Origin: Crossiella cryophila | GTDB lineage: Bacteria; Actinomycetota; Actinomycetes; Mycobacteriales; Pseudonocardiaceae | Assembly: GCF_014204915.1 (NCBI RefSeq) | Contig: NZ_JACHMH010000001.1 | Coordinates: 4,923,501 to 4,987,500 of the forward strand | Length of the DNA stretch: 64,000 nucleotides | Direction of reading: 5' to 3' | Shown: positions 24,597-33,471 of the stretch, piece by piece | How the letters are laid out: every line of letters begins with the position of its first letter | Position numbering within the stretch: position 1 is the stretch's first letter | Notes under the pieces: generated by a model | What the model was told of the DNA's origin: nothing | What the model saw: only the letters and a program-made list of their open reading frames with translations | Databases searched by the model: none | Position numbers and translations under genes: made by a program

Positions 24597-24864
24597 GGTC
24601 GCTCACCGGCTCGGCCTGCCGCAACCGCAGCACCAGCTCGGTCATCCGGTCCACCGTGCGGAAGTTGTCCAGCTTCAGGTCGCCGCCCACGATCGCCACC
24701 CCGTAGGTCCCCTCCAGGTGCACCACCAGCTGCATGGCGAACATGGAGGAGACCAGTCCGGAGGCGAACAGGTCGTGGTCGGGGGCCACCGTGGTCTTGA
24801 GTGCGGCCGCCAGGTGCGCGGTCAGTTCCGACGCGACGGTCTTCGCGTTGTGCTCGGTGCTCAC
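24589..24864 (-). CDS. fkbJ: FkbJ-like discrete acyl carrier protein
   Basis: 91 residues. The likely phosphopantetheine Ser lies in GLVSSMFAMQLV, the form seen in FkbJ-type carriers rather than the usual DSL. This protein carries the glyceryl, hydroxymalonyl and finally methoxymalonyl unit and delivers it to the acyltransferase of a PKS module. GTG 24864 overlaps the stop of the fkbK-like gene (GTGA at 24861-24864). Confidence 0.92.
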   Translation of the reverse strand: MSTEHNAKTVASELTAHLAAALKTTVAPDHDLFASGLVSSMFAMQLVVHLEGTYGVAIVGGDLKLDNFRTVDRMTELVLRLRQAEPVSDRA

Positions 24865-25727
24865 GGCTGCGCCTCTCCGTAGTCGTAGAATCCCTGGCCG
24901 CTCTTGCGGCCCAGTCGGCCCGCGCGCACGTGTGCGAGCAGGGTCTCGCAGGGCTGGTAGCCCGGGTTGCCGGTGCGCTCGGCCAGTACGGCCAGCGCGT
25001 CGGCGAGGTTGTCCAGACCGATCAGGTCCGCGGTGCGCAGTGGCCCGGTCGGATGGCCGAGACAGCCCTGCATCAGCGTGTCCACGTCCTCGGCCGATGC
25101 GGTGCCCGCGCCGACGATCCGGGCCGCGTCGTTGATCATCGGGTGCAGCAGGCGGCTGGTGACGAAGCCGGGGGAGTCCCCGACCACCACCGTGCGCCTG
25201 CCCAGCACCGACAGCAGTGTCTGCACCCTGGCCAGCACCTCGGGCGCGGTGCGCGGGCCGCGCACCACCTCGGCCATGCCGATCAGGTACGGCGGGTTCA
25301 TGAAGTGGGTGCCGACCAGCTCGCCCGGCCGCAGCGCCGAGCCCGCCAGCTCGTCGATCGGGATGCCGGAGGTGTTGGACACCAACGGGGTGCCGGGCCG
25401 GGTCAGCGCGGAGACCTCGGCGAGCACCTTGGCCTTGACCGCCGGATCCTCGGTGATCGCCTCGATCACCACATCGGCCTCGGCCGCGGAGTCCAGGGTC
25501 AGGGCGGTGCGTAGTTCGGCGGTGGCGCGCCCGTGCGGCAGCGCGTCCATCAGCCGGGCCAGCCGCAGCTGATGCCCGATGCTCGCCCTTGCCCGGTCGA
25601 GCACCGCTGCCGAGACGTCGACCAGGGTGACCGGGACGCCGTGCCCGATCGCCAGCGCGCTGATGCCCGCGCCCATGGTGCCAGCTCCGAGCACGGTGAG
25701 CCGGGTGGCGGATGTGGTTGTGGCCAA
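24861..25727 (-). CDS. fkbK: FkbK-like 3-hydroxyacyl-CoA dehydrogenase, TTG start
   Basis: 288 residues, the length of single-domain enzymes. The NAD motif GAGTMGAG is at about residues 15-22; THFMNPP carries the catalytic His and the paired Glu follows in MAEVV. Its role in the methoxymalonyl-ACP pathway is oxidation of ACP-bound glycerate with the FkbI-like flavoenzyme. TTG 25727 is supported by GGAGGA about 8 bp upstream and by conserved length. First gene of the leftward transcript; it is divergent from the dehydrogenase-CCR-KASIII series. Confidence 0.9.
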   Translation of the reverse strand: MATTTSATRLTVLGAGTMGAGISALAIGHGVPVTLVDVSAAVLDRARASIGHQLRLARLMDALPHGRATAELRTALTLDSAAEADVVIEAITEDPAVKAKVLAEVSALTRPGTPLVSNTSGIPIDELAGSALRPGELVGTHFMNPPYLIGMAEVVRGPRTAPEVLARVQTLLSVLGRRTVVVGDSPGFVTSRLLHPMINDAARIVGAGTASAEDVDTLMQGCLGHPTGPLRTADLIGLDNLADALAVLAERTGNPGYQPCETLLAHVRAGRLGRKSGQGFYDYGEAQP

Positions 25728-25937
25728 AGCGGGTTCCTCCGTGCGGTCCGGGTGCGCACAACCTCGCGTGCCTGCCCCGCACGGCAACACGACGTTGGCG
25801 CGACGTTGTCCCCACGCTGTGCCGCGCATCCGGCGAACGTGGGTCAAACGTCGAATCGGCGACCTGTCCCGCTCGGGTCCCCGGCGGCCACGCTCTGCCC
25901 GACCCGCTTGACATCCGGCACGGAGAGGACCCCTGCC
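25728..25937. promoter_or_regulatory. divergent intergenic region between the two extender-unit gene sets
   Basis: 210 bp that must hold promoters for both the methoxymalonyl cassette and the rightward biosynthetic series. CGACGTTG occurs twice in direct orientation within about 11 bp (near 25791 and 25801), and ACGTCG and GGCGAACGT occur further right. No convincing -35/-10 pair is visible. The repeated half-sites are candidates for activator binding. Confidence 0.4.
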
Positions 25938-27620
25938 ATGACCGCGTTCCGCACCGTCTGGGTGCTCGGCCTGGGCACGGTCGGCGCCGAGCTGGCCGCC
26001 CTGTTCGCCCAGCACGGCCATCAGGTGATCGGCATCGAGGCCGACCCGCTCGCACTGGCCCGCGCGGTGCGGCGGATGCCGGCCGTGGCCGGGAACCTCG
26101 ACCTCACCGTGGACCTGGCCAGCGCACCACCGGCGGACCTGGTGATCGAGGCGTTGCCCGAGCAGGCCGAGCTGAAACTCGCGATGCTGCGGCGGGCGGG
26201 CGAACTCTGCGGCCCGGACACCGTCTTCGCCACCACCACCGCCGGGTTCTCCGTCACCGAACTGGCCCTGGAGAGCGGGCGGCTGACCCGCACCGTCGGC
26301 CTGCAGCCAGGGGCCGAGGTGCTGGAGCTGGTGTGCACCCCGGTCACCGAGGAAGCCGTGCGAGCGGCCATGCGCGCGCTGATCACCTCGCTGGGCCGCA
26401 CCCCGGTGTCGGTCAGCGATCACCCCGGTTTCATCGGCAGTTCGCTGCTGCTGCGCTACCTCAACCGCTCGGCCGCGCTGTGCGAGGAGGGCTACGCCAG
26501 TCCTGCCGACGTCGATGTGGCGATGACCCTGGGCTGTGGCCTCAAGATCGGCCCGATGGCCCAGCTGGACCGGATGGGCCTGGACGTGGCCGCCGCCGGG
26601 CTGCGCGCGCTGGCCGAGCGCACCGGCGACCGGTCCTACCTGCCTGCCCCGATCCTGGACCGCCTGGTGGAGCAGGGCAGGCTGGGCCGCAAGTCCGGTC
26701 GTGGCTTCCACAACTACGAGTCCACAGTGGACGATGCCCCGCCGCCGCTGGCTGCCGAGGCACGCCCGGTGCGGCGGATCGGCGTGGTCGGCTCGGGCAC
26801 GATGGCCACCGGCGTGGCCGAGGTGACCGCGGCCGCCGGCTATGACACCGTGCTGATCGCCCGCACCGACCTGCGCGCCAAACAGGTCACCGCGGCGGTG
26901 GAACGCTCGCTGGATCGCCGGGTACGCAAGGGAAAGCTCACCGCGGAGGCGCTCTCCGCCATCATGGACCGGCTGGACTGCGGCACCGAGATGGCCGCGC
27001 TGGCCGACTGCGATCTGGTGGTCGAGGCGGTCGCCGAGGACCTCGCGGTCAAACAGGCCGTCTTCGCCGAACTGGACCGGGTGACCCGGCCCGGCGCGGT
27101 GCTGGCCACCATCACCTCCAGCCTGTCGGTGACCGACTGCGCCGCGGCCACCAGCCGCCCGCAGGACGTGATCGGCCTGCACTTCTTCAACCCGGCGCCG
27201 GTGATGCGCCTGGTCGAGGTGGTGCACACCAGGCTCAGCGCGCCGGACGCGGTGGCCACCGGGATCAGCCTGGCCACCGCACTGGGCAAGCGCCCGGTGT
27301 GCTGCGGGGACCGGGCCGGGTTCGTGGTGAACCGATTGCTGTTGCCCTACCTCAACGACGCGGTCGCGCTGGCCCACCGGCAGCACCTGGACATCGCCGA
27401 TGTCGACCAGGTCATGGCGGGCGGACACGGTTTCCCGCTCGGCCCGTTCCAGCTGCAGGACATGATCGGCCTGGATGTCTGCCTGGCCACCGTGATCCGG
27501 CTGCACGAGGTCTTCCGCGACCCCGGCCTGACCCCCGCCGAACCGCTGCGCCAGCTGGTCGCGGCCGGTCACCTCGGCCGCAAGACCGGCCGGGGCTTCT
27601 ACCCGCACGAGTCCGCCTGA
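25938..27620 (+). CDS. fused double 3-hydroxyacyl-CoA dehydrogenase, N-terminal half degenerate
   Basis: 560 residues made of two consecutive dehydrogenase units (about 1-270 and 280-560). The second is complete: GSGTMATG cofactor motif, HFFNPAP with catalytic His415 and Glu427. In the first the cofactor fold remains (GLGTVGAE) but the HFFNP segment is shortened to QPGAEV, with Gln123 at the His position, so it cannot use the usual His-Glu pair. Likely role: reduce a 3-ketoacyl-CoA made by the KASIII enzyme, toward the enoyl-CoA needed by the CCR. GGAGAGGA precedes ATG 25938. No dedicated dehydratase is encoded in the window. Confidence 0.9.
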   Translation: MTAFRTVWVLGLGTVGAELAALFAQHGHQVIGIEADPLALARAVRRMPAVAGNLDLTVDLASAPPADLVIEALPEQAELKLAMLRRAGELCGPDTVFATTTAGFSVTELALESGRLTRTVGLQPGAEVLELVCTPVTEEAVRAAMRALITSLGRTPVSVSDHPGFIGSSLLLRYLNRSAALCEEGYASPADVDVAMTLGCGLKIGPMAQLDRMGLDVAAAGLRALAERTGDRSYLPAPILDRLVEQGRLGRKSGRGFHNYESTVDDAPPPLAAEARPVRRIGVVGSGTMATGVAEVTAAAGYDTVLIARTDLRAKQVTAAVERSLDRRVRKGKLTAEALSAIMDRLDCGTEMAALADCDLVVEAVAEDLAVKQAVFAELDRVTRPGAVLATITSSLSVTDCAAATSRPQDVIGLHFFNPAPVMRLVEVVHTRLSAPDAVATGISLATALGKRPVCCGDRAGFVVNRLLLPYLNDAVALAHRQHLDIADVDQVMAGGHGFPLGPFQLQDMIGLDVCLATVIRLHEVFRDPGLTPAEPLRQLVAAGHLGRKTGRGFYPHESA

Positions 27621-27656
27621 CCGCATCCCACTCCACACAGCTTGGGGGACAACAGC

Positions 27657-28961
27657 ATGACCTCTGTCCACACCGAGGACCTGCCAGAGCAGGACATCCC
27701 GGAGCACTACACCGCGGCGCATCTGCGGGCCGAGGACGTCGGCATGTTCGCCGGCGAGCCGGACAAGGACGTGCGCCGCTCGCTGCGGGTCGGCCAGGTG
27801 CCGATGCCCGAACTGGCGCCGGATGAGGTGCTGGTCGCCATGATGGCCAGCGCCATCAACTACAACACCCTGTGGTCGGCGACCTTCGAGCCGCTCTCCA
27901 CCTTCGGTTTCCTGCAGAAGTACGCCAAGCAGGGCCGGTGGGAGAGCCGCCACGACCAGCCCTACCAGGTGGTCGGTTCCGACGGCGCGGGCGTGATCGT
28001 CAAGGTGGGTGACGGGGTGCGGCGCTGGCAGCGCGGCAACCACGTGCTGATCAGCCCGGTCCAGGCCGACGACCAGGACCCGGTCACGCACGCCGACGCG
28101 ATGATCAGCGGCCAGCAGCGGGTCTGGGGCTTCGAGACCAACTTCGGCGGCCTGGCCGAGTACGCGGTGGTCCGGGCCAGCCAGCTGATCCCCAAGCCGG
28201 GGCACCTGTCCTGGGAGGAAGCGGCCAGCATGCCGCTGTGCAACAGCACCGCCTACCGGATGCTGGTCAGCGAGCGCGGCGCCCGGATGAAGCAGGGCGA
28301 TGTGGTGCTGGTGTGGGGCGCGGCCGGTGGCCTTGGCGTGCACGCGGTGCAGATGGTCAAGAACGGCGGCGGGATCGCGGTCGCCGTGGTCGGCTCGGAA
28401 CGCAAGGCCGAGGTGGTGCGCAAACTCGGCGCGGACGTGGTGATCGACCGCAGGGAAATCGGTCTCGGCGAAGGCAATGGGCACGACCCGGCCGCGGTGC
28501 TGGCCGCGGGCAAGCGACTGGGCGGGCTGATCCGCAAGCACACCGGCGAGGATCCGCACATCGCCTTCGACTACGTCGGCCAGGCCACCTTCGGCACCTC
28601 GGTGTTCGTGGTGCGCCGCGGTGGCGTGGTGGTCACCTGCGGCTCCAGCACCGGGTACCAGCACCAGTACGACAACCGCTACCTGTGGATGAAGCTCAAC
28701 CGGGTCATCGGCAGCCACGGCGCGAACCTGCAGGAGCAGTGGGAGGCCAACCGGCTGGCCGAACTCGGCCAGGTGGTGCCGGTGCTCAGCGGCGTCTACC
28801 CACTCAGCGAGGTCGGCGAGGCGGCCCGGCTGGTGCAGCAGAACCAGCACATCGGCAAGGTCAGCGTGCTCTGCCAGGCGAAGGAGCCGGGGCTGGGGAT
28901 CACCGATCCCGCGGCCAGGGCCCGCATCGGCGAGGCGCGGCTGCGCCCGCTGGAGGGCTGA
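27657..28961 (+). CDS. ccr: crotonyl-CoA carboxylase/reductase homologue
   Basis: 434 residues, a medium-chain reductase/dehydrogenase of the CCR branch. It converts an enoyl-CoA, CO2 and NADPH into an alkylmalonyl-CoA extender unit. The residues known from CCR work to hold CO2 map at a constant offset: Asn70 (NYNT), Phe159-Glu160 (GFETNF) and His354 (GSHGAN). WGAAGGLG is the cofactor loop. After the His comes Gly355 where ethylmalonyl-forming CCRs, as I recall them, have Phe; a smaller residue would enlarge the acyl pocket. ATG 27657 follows GGGGGA. It lies 36 bp after the dehydrogenase gene and 3 bp before the KASIII gene. Confidence 0.93.
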   Translation: MTSVHTEDLPEQDIPEHYTAAHLRAEDVGMFAGEPDKDVRRSLRVGQVPMPELAPDEVLVAMMASAINYNTLWSATFEPLSTFGFLQKYAKQGRWESRHDQPYQVVGSDGAGVIVKVGDGVRRWQRGNHVLISPVQADDQDPVTHADAMISGQQRVWGFETNFGGLAEYAVVRASQLIPKPGHLSWEEAASMPLCNSTAYRMLVSERGARMKQGDVVLVWGAAGGLGVHAVQMVKNGGGIAVAVVGSERKAEVVRKLGADVVIDRREIGLGEGNGHDPAAVLAAGKRLGGLIRKHTGEDPHIAFDYVGQATFGTSVFVVRRGGVVVTCGSSTGYQHQYDNRYLWMKLNRVIGSHGANLQEQWEANRLAELGQVVPVLSGVYPLSEVGEAARLVQQNQHIGKVSVLCQAKEPGLGITDPAARARIGEARLRPLEG

Positions 28962-28964
28962 GCC

Positions 28965-29993
28965 GTGACCGCGGTCGGCATTCTCTCGATGGGCGCCTGC
29001 GTGCCCAAGGACGAGATCCGCAACGAGGACATCGCGGATCGCTTCGGCGTCACCCCGGACTGGTTCGTGCAACGCACCGGCGTGCGCACCCGCCGGTACG
29101 CCGCCCCGGACGAGGCCGTCTCGGACCTGTCCATCCGCGCCGCCGAACAGGCACTGGAACGAGCCGGGGTGAGCCCGGACCGGGTGACCCACCTGATCGT
29201 GGCCACCTCCACCCCGGACGCCCCGCTGCCGCCGACCTCCTGCCTGGTGCAGGAGGCCATCGGCGCGCGCAACACCGCCGCCTTCGACCTCAACGCCTCC
29301 TGCAACGGCTTCCTGCACGGCGTGGCCCTGGCCCGCAACCTGGTGCGCGGCAACCCGGACGAGCTGGTCCTGGTGATCGGCGCGGACGTATACTCCCGGT
29401 TCCTCGACCCCAAGCACCGCGGCACGATCGCCCTCTTCGGCGACGGCGCGGGCGCGGCCCTCATCGGCGCGGTGCCCGACGGCCTCGGCCTGCAGGACAT
29501 CGAGCTGCGCAGCCACGGCGAGGCCGCGTCCATCCTGGGCATCGACGCCGGTGGCAGCCGTTTGCCCGCCACCCCGGCCACCCTGATCGGCCGCAAGCAC
29601 TTCGTGCGGATGGACGGCAAGGCGGTGGCCCAGTTCGTGCTCGGCGAGGTCCCCGGCCTGGTCGCCAGGCTGCTCGACCGGGCCGGTGTCGACCCGGCCA
29701 CCATCGACCATTTCGTGCCCCACCAGGCCAATGGCGTGGTGATCGAGGAGCTGGTGCGGCGGGTCGGCTTCACCGGGCGGACCCACCTGACCCTGGACCG
29801 CTACGGCAACCTCGGCAGCGGCTCGATGCCGGTGACCCTGGAGGACGCCTGGCGGCGCGGCGCCTTCGCCGTGGGCGATCTGGTGCTGCTGGCCGGTTTC
29901 GGCAGCGGCATGAACCTCGGCGCCGGCCTGCTGCGCTGGAGCGCGCCCCCGATCGGCGTAGCCGAGACCAGTGATCCCAAGGAGAGCAGATGA
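28965..29993 (+). CDS. KASIII-type 3-oxoacyl synthase of the alkylmalonyl pathway
   Basis: 342 residues. Catalytic triad: Cys113 (NASCNGF), His253 (PHQAN) and Asn282 (GNLGSGS). It should condense an acyl-CoA with a malonyl thioester to give the 3-ketoacyl substrate of the neighbouring dehydrogenase. KASIII, dehydrogenase and CCR side by side are known from pathways to branched or longer alkylmalonyl-CoA units such as isobutylmalonyl-CoA. GTG 28965 lies 3 bp after the ccr stop; its stop overlaps the next P450 start. It differs clearly from the FabH-like protein at 5994-6977, notably in the Asn loop (GNLGSGS versus GNTAAAS). Confidence 0.92.
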   Translation: MTAVGILSMGACVPKDEIRNEDIADRFGVTPDWFVQRTGVRTRRYAAPDEAVSDLSIRAAEQALERAGVSPDRVTHLIVATSTPDAPLPPTSCLVQEAIGARNTAAFDLNASCNGFLHGVALARNLVRGNPDELVLVIGADVYSRFLDPKHRGTIALFGDGAGAALIGAVPDGLGLQDIELRSHGEAASILGIDAGGSRLPATPATLIGRKHFVRMDGKAVAQFVLGEVPGLVARLLDRAGVDPATIDHFVPHQANGVVIEELVRRVGFTGRTHLTLDRYGNLGSGSMPVTLEDAWRRGAFAVGDLVLLAGFGSGMNLGAGLLRWSAPPIGVAETSDPKESR

Positions 29994-31195
29994 CCGAGAC
30001 CATCCACCTGGGCAACGGGTTGCCCACCGCCAGGGACACCCCGCTGGACCCGCCGGAGGTGATCAGCAGGCTGCGCGCGCAGGCGCCGATCGCCCGGTTC
30101 ACCTATCCGGACGGGCACGAGGGCTGGATCGTCACCGGCCACGCCCAGGCACGGGCGATCCTGGCCGACTCTCGGTTCAGCTCCCGGCTGGAGTACGTGC
30201 ACGCGCCGGTGGCCGGGGACCGGGCGGCCAACTTCGACCCCTCCCAGGTGCCGCCGGGCATGTTCAACAAGATGGACGCGCCCGAGCACACCCGCTTCCG
30301 CAAGCAGCTGGCCGGCCAGTTCACCGCGCGCCGGATGAACCAGCTCACCGAACGGGTCACCGAGATCGCCGAGGAACACGCCAAGGCCATGCTCGCCCAG
30401 GGCCCGCCTGCCGACCTGGTCAGCGGGTACGCGCTGCCGATCCCCTCGCTGGTGATCTGCGAACTGCTCGGGATCCCTTACGGCGACCGGGAATCCTTCC
30501 AGGCCGACATCTCCAAGCTGATGGACATGGAGAACGGCCACGAGGAGGCGATGGCCGCGGTCGGCCGCACCTGGGGCTACGTGGCCGGACTGGTGCACCG
30601 GCGCCGGAGCGAACCCTCCGGTGACCTGCTCAGCGACCTGGTCGCCGCGGGCGAGCTGACCGACCCGGAACTGACCGGGGCGGCCATCGCACTGCTCATC
30701 GCCGGGTACGAGACCAGCTCGAACATGATCGCGCTTGGCACCTACACCCTGCTCACCCAGCCCGACCAGCTGGCCGCGCTGCGCGCCGATCCGTCCCTTG
30801 TGGACGGTGCGGTGGAGGAGCTGCTGCGCTACCTCACCGTGCTCCAGGTCGGCACCGAACGCGCGCCGCTGGAGGACGTGGAGATCGACGGGGTGCTGAT
30901 GAAGGCGGGGGAGACCGCGCTGATCCATCTGCCCGCGGCCAACCGGGACCCGGCCCGCTTCGCCGATCCGGACCGGCTGGACATCACCAGGACCGACGCC
31001 GGCGGGCACCTCGCACTCGGCCACGGCATCCACCAGTGCCTTGGCCACCAGCTGGCCCGGATCGAGCTGCGCATCGCCTACTCGACCCTGCTGAGCCACT
31101 TCCCCGACCTGCGGCTGGCCGTGCCGGCCGAGGAGATCGAACTGCGACCGGGCGCGGGCGTCTACGGCGCGGTTCGCCTGCCCATCACCTGGTAG
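29990..31195 (+). CDS. cytochrome P450, first of a tandem pair
   Basis: 401 residues. Haem ligand Cys350 in GHGIHQCLG; K-helix EELLR; I-helix AGYETS with the usual acid-Thr pair, so normal oxygen activation is expected. ATGA overlap with the KASIII gene (29990-29993). The N-terminus (TETIHLGNGLP) is the same as in the next gene, showing a tandem duplication. Likely role: hydroxylation or related oxidation of the polyketide or of an extender or starter precursor. Its position between extender-unit genes and the synthase leaves both options open. Confidence 0.92.
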   Translation: MTETIHLGNGLPTARDTPLDPPEVISRLRAQAPIARFTYPDGHEGWIVTGHAQARAILADSRFSSRLEYVHAPVAGDRAANFDPSQVPPGMFNKMDAPEHTRFRKQLAGQFTARRMNQLTERVTEIAEEHAKAMLAQGPPADLVSGYALPIPSLVICELLGIPYGDRESFQADISKLMDMENGHEEAMAAVGRTWGYVAGLVHRRRSEPSGDLLSDLVAAGELTDPELTGAAIALLIAGYETSSNMIALGTYTLLTQPDQLAALRADPSLVDGAVEELLRYLTVLQVGTERAPLEDVEIDGVLMKAGETALIHLPAANRDPARFADPDRLDITRTDAGGHLALGHGIHQCLGHQLARIELRIAYSTLLSHFPDLRLAVPAEEIELRPGAGVYGAVRLPITW

Positions 31196-31210
31196 CACAA
31201 GGAGAATCCG

Positions 31211-32422
31211 ATGACCGAGACCATCCACCTGGGCAACGGGCTGCCCCCTACCCGGGAACGCCCGCTGGACCCCTCCGACGTGCTGGCCCAGATCAGGGCG
31301 CAGGCGCCGATCGCCCCGTTCACCTTCGCCGACGGGCATGCCGGCTGGCTTGTCACCGGCTACGCCCAGGCCAAGGCGATCCTGACCGACCCGAGGTTCA
31401 GCGCGCGCGCCGAGTACTCGCACCCGGCCATCGCCGGTGAGCGCGCGCAGAGCTTCAACCCGGCGGACTACCCGCCCGGCATGTTCAGCAAGATGGACGG
31501 CGAGGAGCACTCCCGCTTCCGCAAGCTCTTCGCCGGGCAGTTCACCGCACGCCGGATCAACGAGCTGACCGACCGGATCACCGAGGTCGCCGAGGGACAC
31601 GCCAAGGCCATGCTGGCCGCCGGTCCACCGGCCGACCTCACCACCGACTTCGCCGTTCCGGTGTCCTCCATGGTGATCTGCGAACTGCTCGGTGTGCCCT
31701 ATGAGGACCGGGACCGGTTCGAGAAGGACACCGCCACCTTCCTCAACCACGCCAGCAGCTACGAGGACAGCAAGACCGCCATCGGCAGCATCTACATGTT
31801 CCTGGCCGAACTCGTGCAGCGGCGCGCGGCCGACCCGGCCGACGACGTGCTCAGCGCGGTGGTGGCCAGTGGCGAACTGTCCGCGCCGGAGGTGATCGGG
31901 GCCTGCCTGGGCATGCTGATCGCCGGATTCGAGGGCTCGGCGAGTCAGCTGGCCCTTGGCATGTACACGCTGCTGACCAACCCCGAGCAGCAGGCCGTGC
32001 TGCGGGCGGATGAGTCCATCATGGACAACGCGGTGGAGGAGCTGCTGCGGTATCTGAGCGTGGTCAAGGACGGCACCCAGCGTTGCCCGGTGGAGGACCT
32101 GGAGATCGACGGGGTGCTGCTGAAGAAGGGCGAGACCGCGCTGGTGCACGTGGCCGCGGCCAACCGCGACCCGGCCCGCTTCGCCGATCCGGACCGCCTC
32201 GACCTGCGCCGCACCGACGCCGCCGGGCACCTCGCGCTGGGCTACGGGCCGCACATCTGCCTTGGCCAGCAGCTGGCCAGGGTGCAGATGCGGGTCGGCT
32301 ACGGCACGCTGCTGCGCACCTTCCCCGATCTGCGGCTGGCCAAGCCGGTCGCGGAGATCCCGGTCGGCGTCGGCATGGCCCTGCAGGGTGTGCGCAACCT
32401 GCCGGTCACCTGGGGGCGTTGA
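31211..32422 (+). CDS. cytochrome P450, second of the tandem pair
   Basis: 403 residues, paralogous over its whole length to the preceding P450, with the same haem Cys position (350, GYGPHICLG) and EELLR. The I-helix reads AGFEGS: the Thr that normally follows the acid is Gly. Such a loss is known in some biosynthetic P450s that draw on substrate groups or water for proton delivery. AAGGAG precedes ATG 31211. The stop overlaps the methyltransferase start by one base. After duplication the two enzymes probably took on different reactions or substrates. Confidence 0.92.
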   Translation: MTETIHLGNGLPPTRERPLDPSDVLAQIRAQAPIAPFTFADGHAGWLVTGYAQAKAILTDPRFSARAEYSHPAIAGERAQSFNPADYPPGMFSKMDGEEHSRFRKLFAGQFTARRINELTDRITEVAEGHAKAMLAAGPPADLTTDFAVPVSSMVICELLGVPYEDRDRFEKDTATFLNHASSYEDSKTAIGSIYMFLAELVQRRAADPADDVLSAVVASGELSAPEVIGACLGMLIAGFEGSASQLALGMYTLLTNPEQQAVLRADESIMDNAVEELLRYLSVVKDGTQRCPVEDLEIDGVLLKKGETALVHVAAANRDPARFADPDRLDLRRTDAAGHLALGYGPHICLGQQLARVQMRVGYGTLLRTFPDLRLAKPVAEIPVGVGMALQGVRNLPVTWGR

Positions 32423-33471
32423 TGGGACGGAGCGAGGTGATCGCCGGGCTGCGGGCGGAGTACGCGGCAGCGCTGGCCGGGGGCACCGCGCGGTTCTTCG
32501 AGCCACGCAGGCGGCAGTGCCCGTGGTGTGACTCGCCGAAGCTGACCACCCGGCTGCGCACGCCGGATCTCATGCAGCACAAGCCCGGACGCTTCCTGCT
32601 GGACGAATGCGGTGGCTGCGGGCACGTCTTCCAGAACCCGCGGCTGACCGAGGAGGGCCTGGACTTCTACTACCGGGACTTCTACGACCGGCTGGGGGAG
32701 AAGGCCACCGCGGGCCGCTTCCGCAGTCAGCAGGGCGCGTACAAGGACCGGGCCGGGATGGTGCGGCCGCACACCGAACCCAAGGCGTGGCTGGATGTGG
32801 GCACCGGCCATGGGCATTTCTGCGGCACCGCGGCGAAGTTGTTCCCGCACACCGACTTCGACGGTGTGGACATGACCGACGGGGTGTTGCTGGCCGAGGG
32901 CGAGGGCCGGATCCGGCAGGCGCACCAGGGCCGGTTCACCGCGTTGTCGGCCGGTCTGGCCGGGCAGTACGACGTGGTCAGCATGTTCCACTACCTGGAG
33001 CACAGCGTGGAACCCCGCGAGGAGATCGCCGCGGCCAGGGAAACCCTGCGCTCCGGCGGACACCTGATCATCGAGGTGCCCGATCCGGAGTGCAGGCTGG
33101 CCAAGGTGCTGGGCAGGTACTGGCTGTCCTGGTTGCAGCCGCAGCACCTGAACTTCGTGCCGGTGGGCAACCTGTGCGCGGAGCTGGCCGAACAGGGCTT
33201 CACCGTGGTCGATGTGCACCGGAAGAAGGCGCACATGCCCTTCGACCTGATGCTGGCCGCCGGACTGTTCGTGGAGAACCTGGCCCCGCGGGGGGACGCG
33301 CCGTGGCTGGCGGTGCCGCCCAACCCGCTGGAGCGCCTGGCACGCGGCGCGGTGGTCGCGGCGGGCATGCCACTGGCGGTGGCCGGTGTGCTGCTGGACC
33401 GGCTGCTCGCGCTCGCTCCGGAGCGGGCCGGACTGACCAACACCTATCGGGTGCTCGCCCGGCTCTCCTAG
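32422..33471 (+). CDS. SAM-dependent methyltransferase with N-terminal Cys4 zinc motif
   Basis: 349 residues. Two CxxC pairs (CPWC near residue 33 and CGGC near residue 62) form a probable structural zinc site. A class I SAM-binding core follows: [10 protein letters not shown] motif I, DGVDMTD (acidic ribose ligand), and FHYLEH. The combination resembles methyltransferases acting on sugars or small molecules, including C-methyltransferases of deoxysugar pathways, but acceptor type cannot be fixed here. The ATG at 32422 overlaps the P450 stop (TGATG). It is the last gene before the synthase, so it may tailor the polyketide or a sugar made by genes outside the window. Confidence 0.85.
   Translation: MGRSEVIAGLRAEYAAALAGGTARFFEPRRRQCPWCDSPKLTTRLRTPDLMQHKPGRFLLDECGGCGHVFQNPRLTEEGLDFYYRDFYDRLGEKATAGRFRSQQGAYKDRAGMVRPHTEPKAWLDVGTGHGHFCGTAAKLFPHTDFDGVDMTDGVLLAEGEGRIRQAHQGRFTALSAGLAGQYDVVSMFHYLEHSVEPREEIAAARETLRSGGHLIIEVPDPECRLAKVLGRYWLSWLQPQHLNFVPVGNLCAELAEQGFTVVDVHRKKAHMPFDLMLAAGLFVENLAPRGDAPWLAVPPNPLERLARGAVVAAGMPLAVAGVLLDRLLALAPERAGLTNTYRVLARLS

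Noticed and set aside
25908-25913. TTGACA as a -35 box for the rightward series
   Set aside because: It lies only 25 bp before the start codon at 25938, leaving no room for a -10 box and transcript start upstream of the gene.
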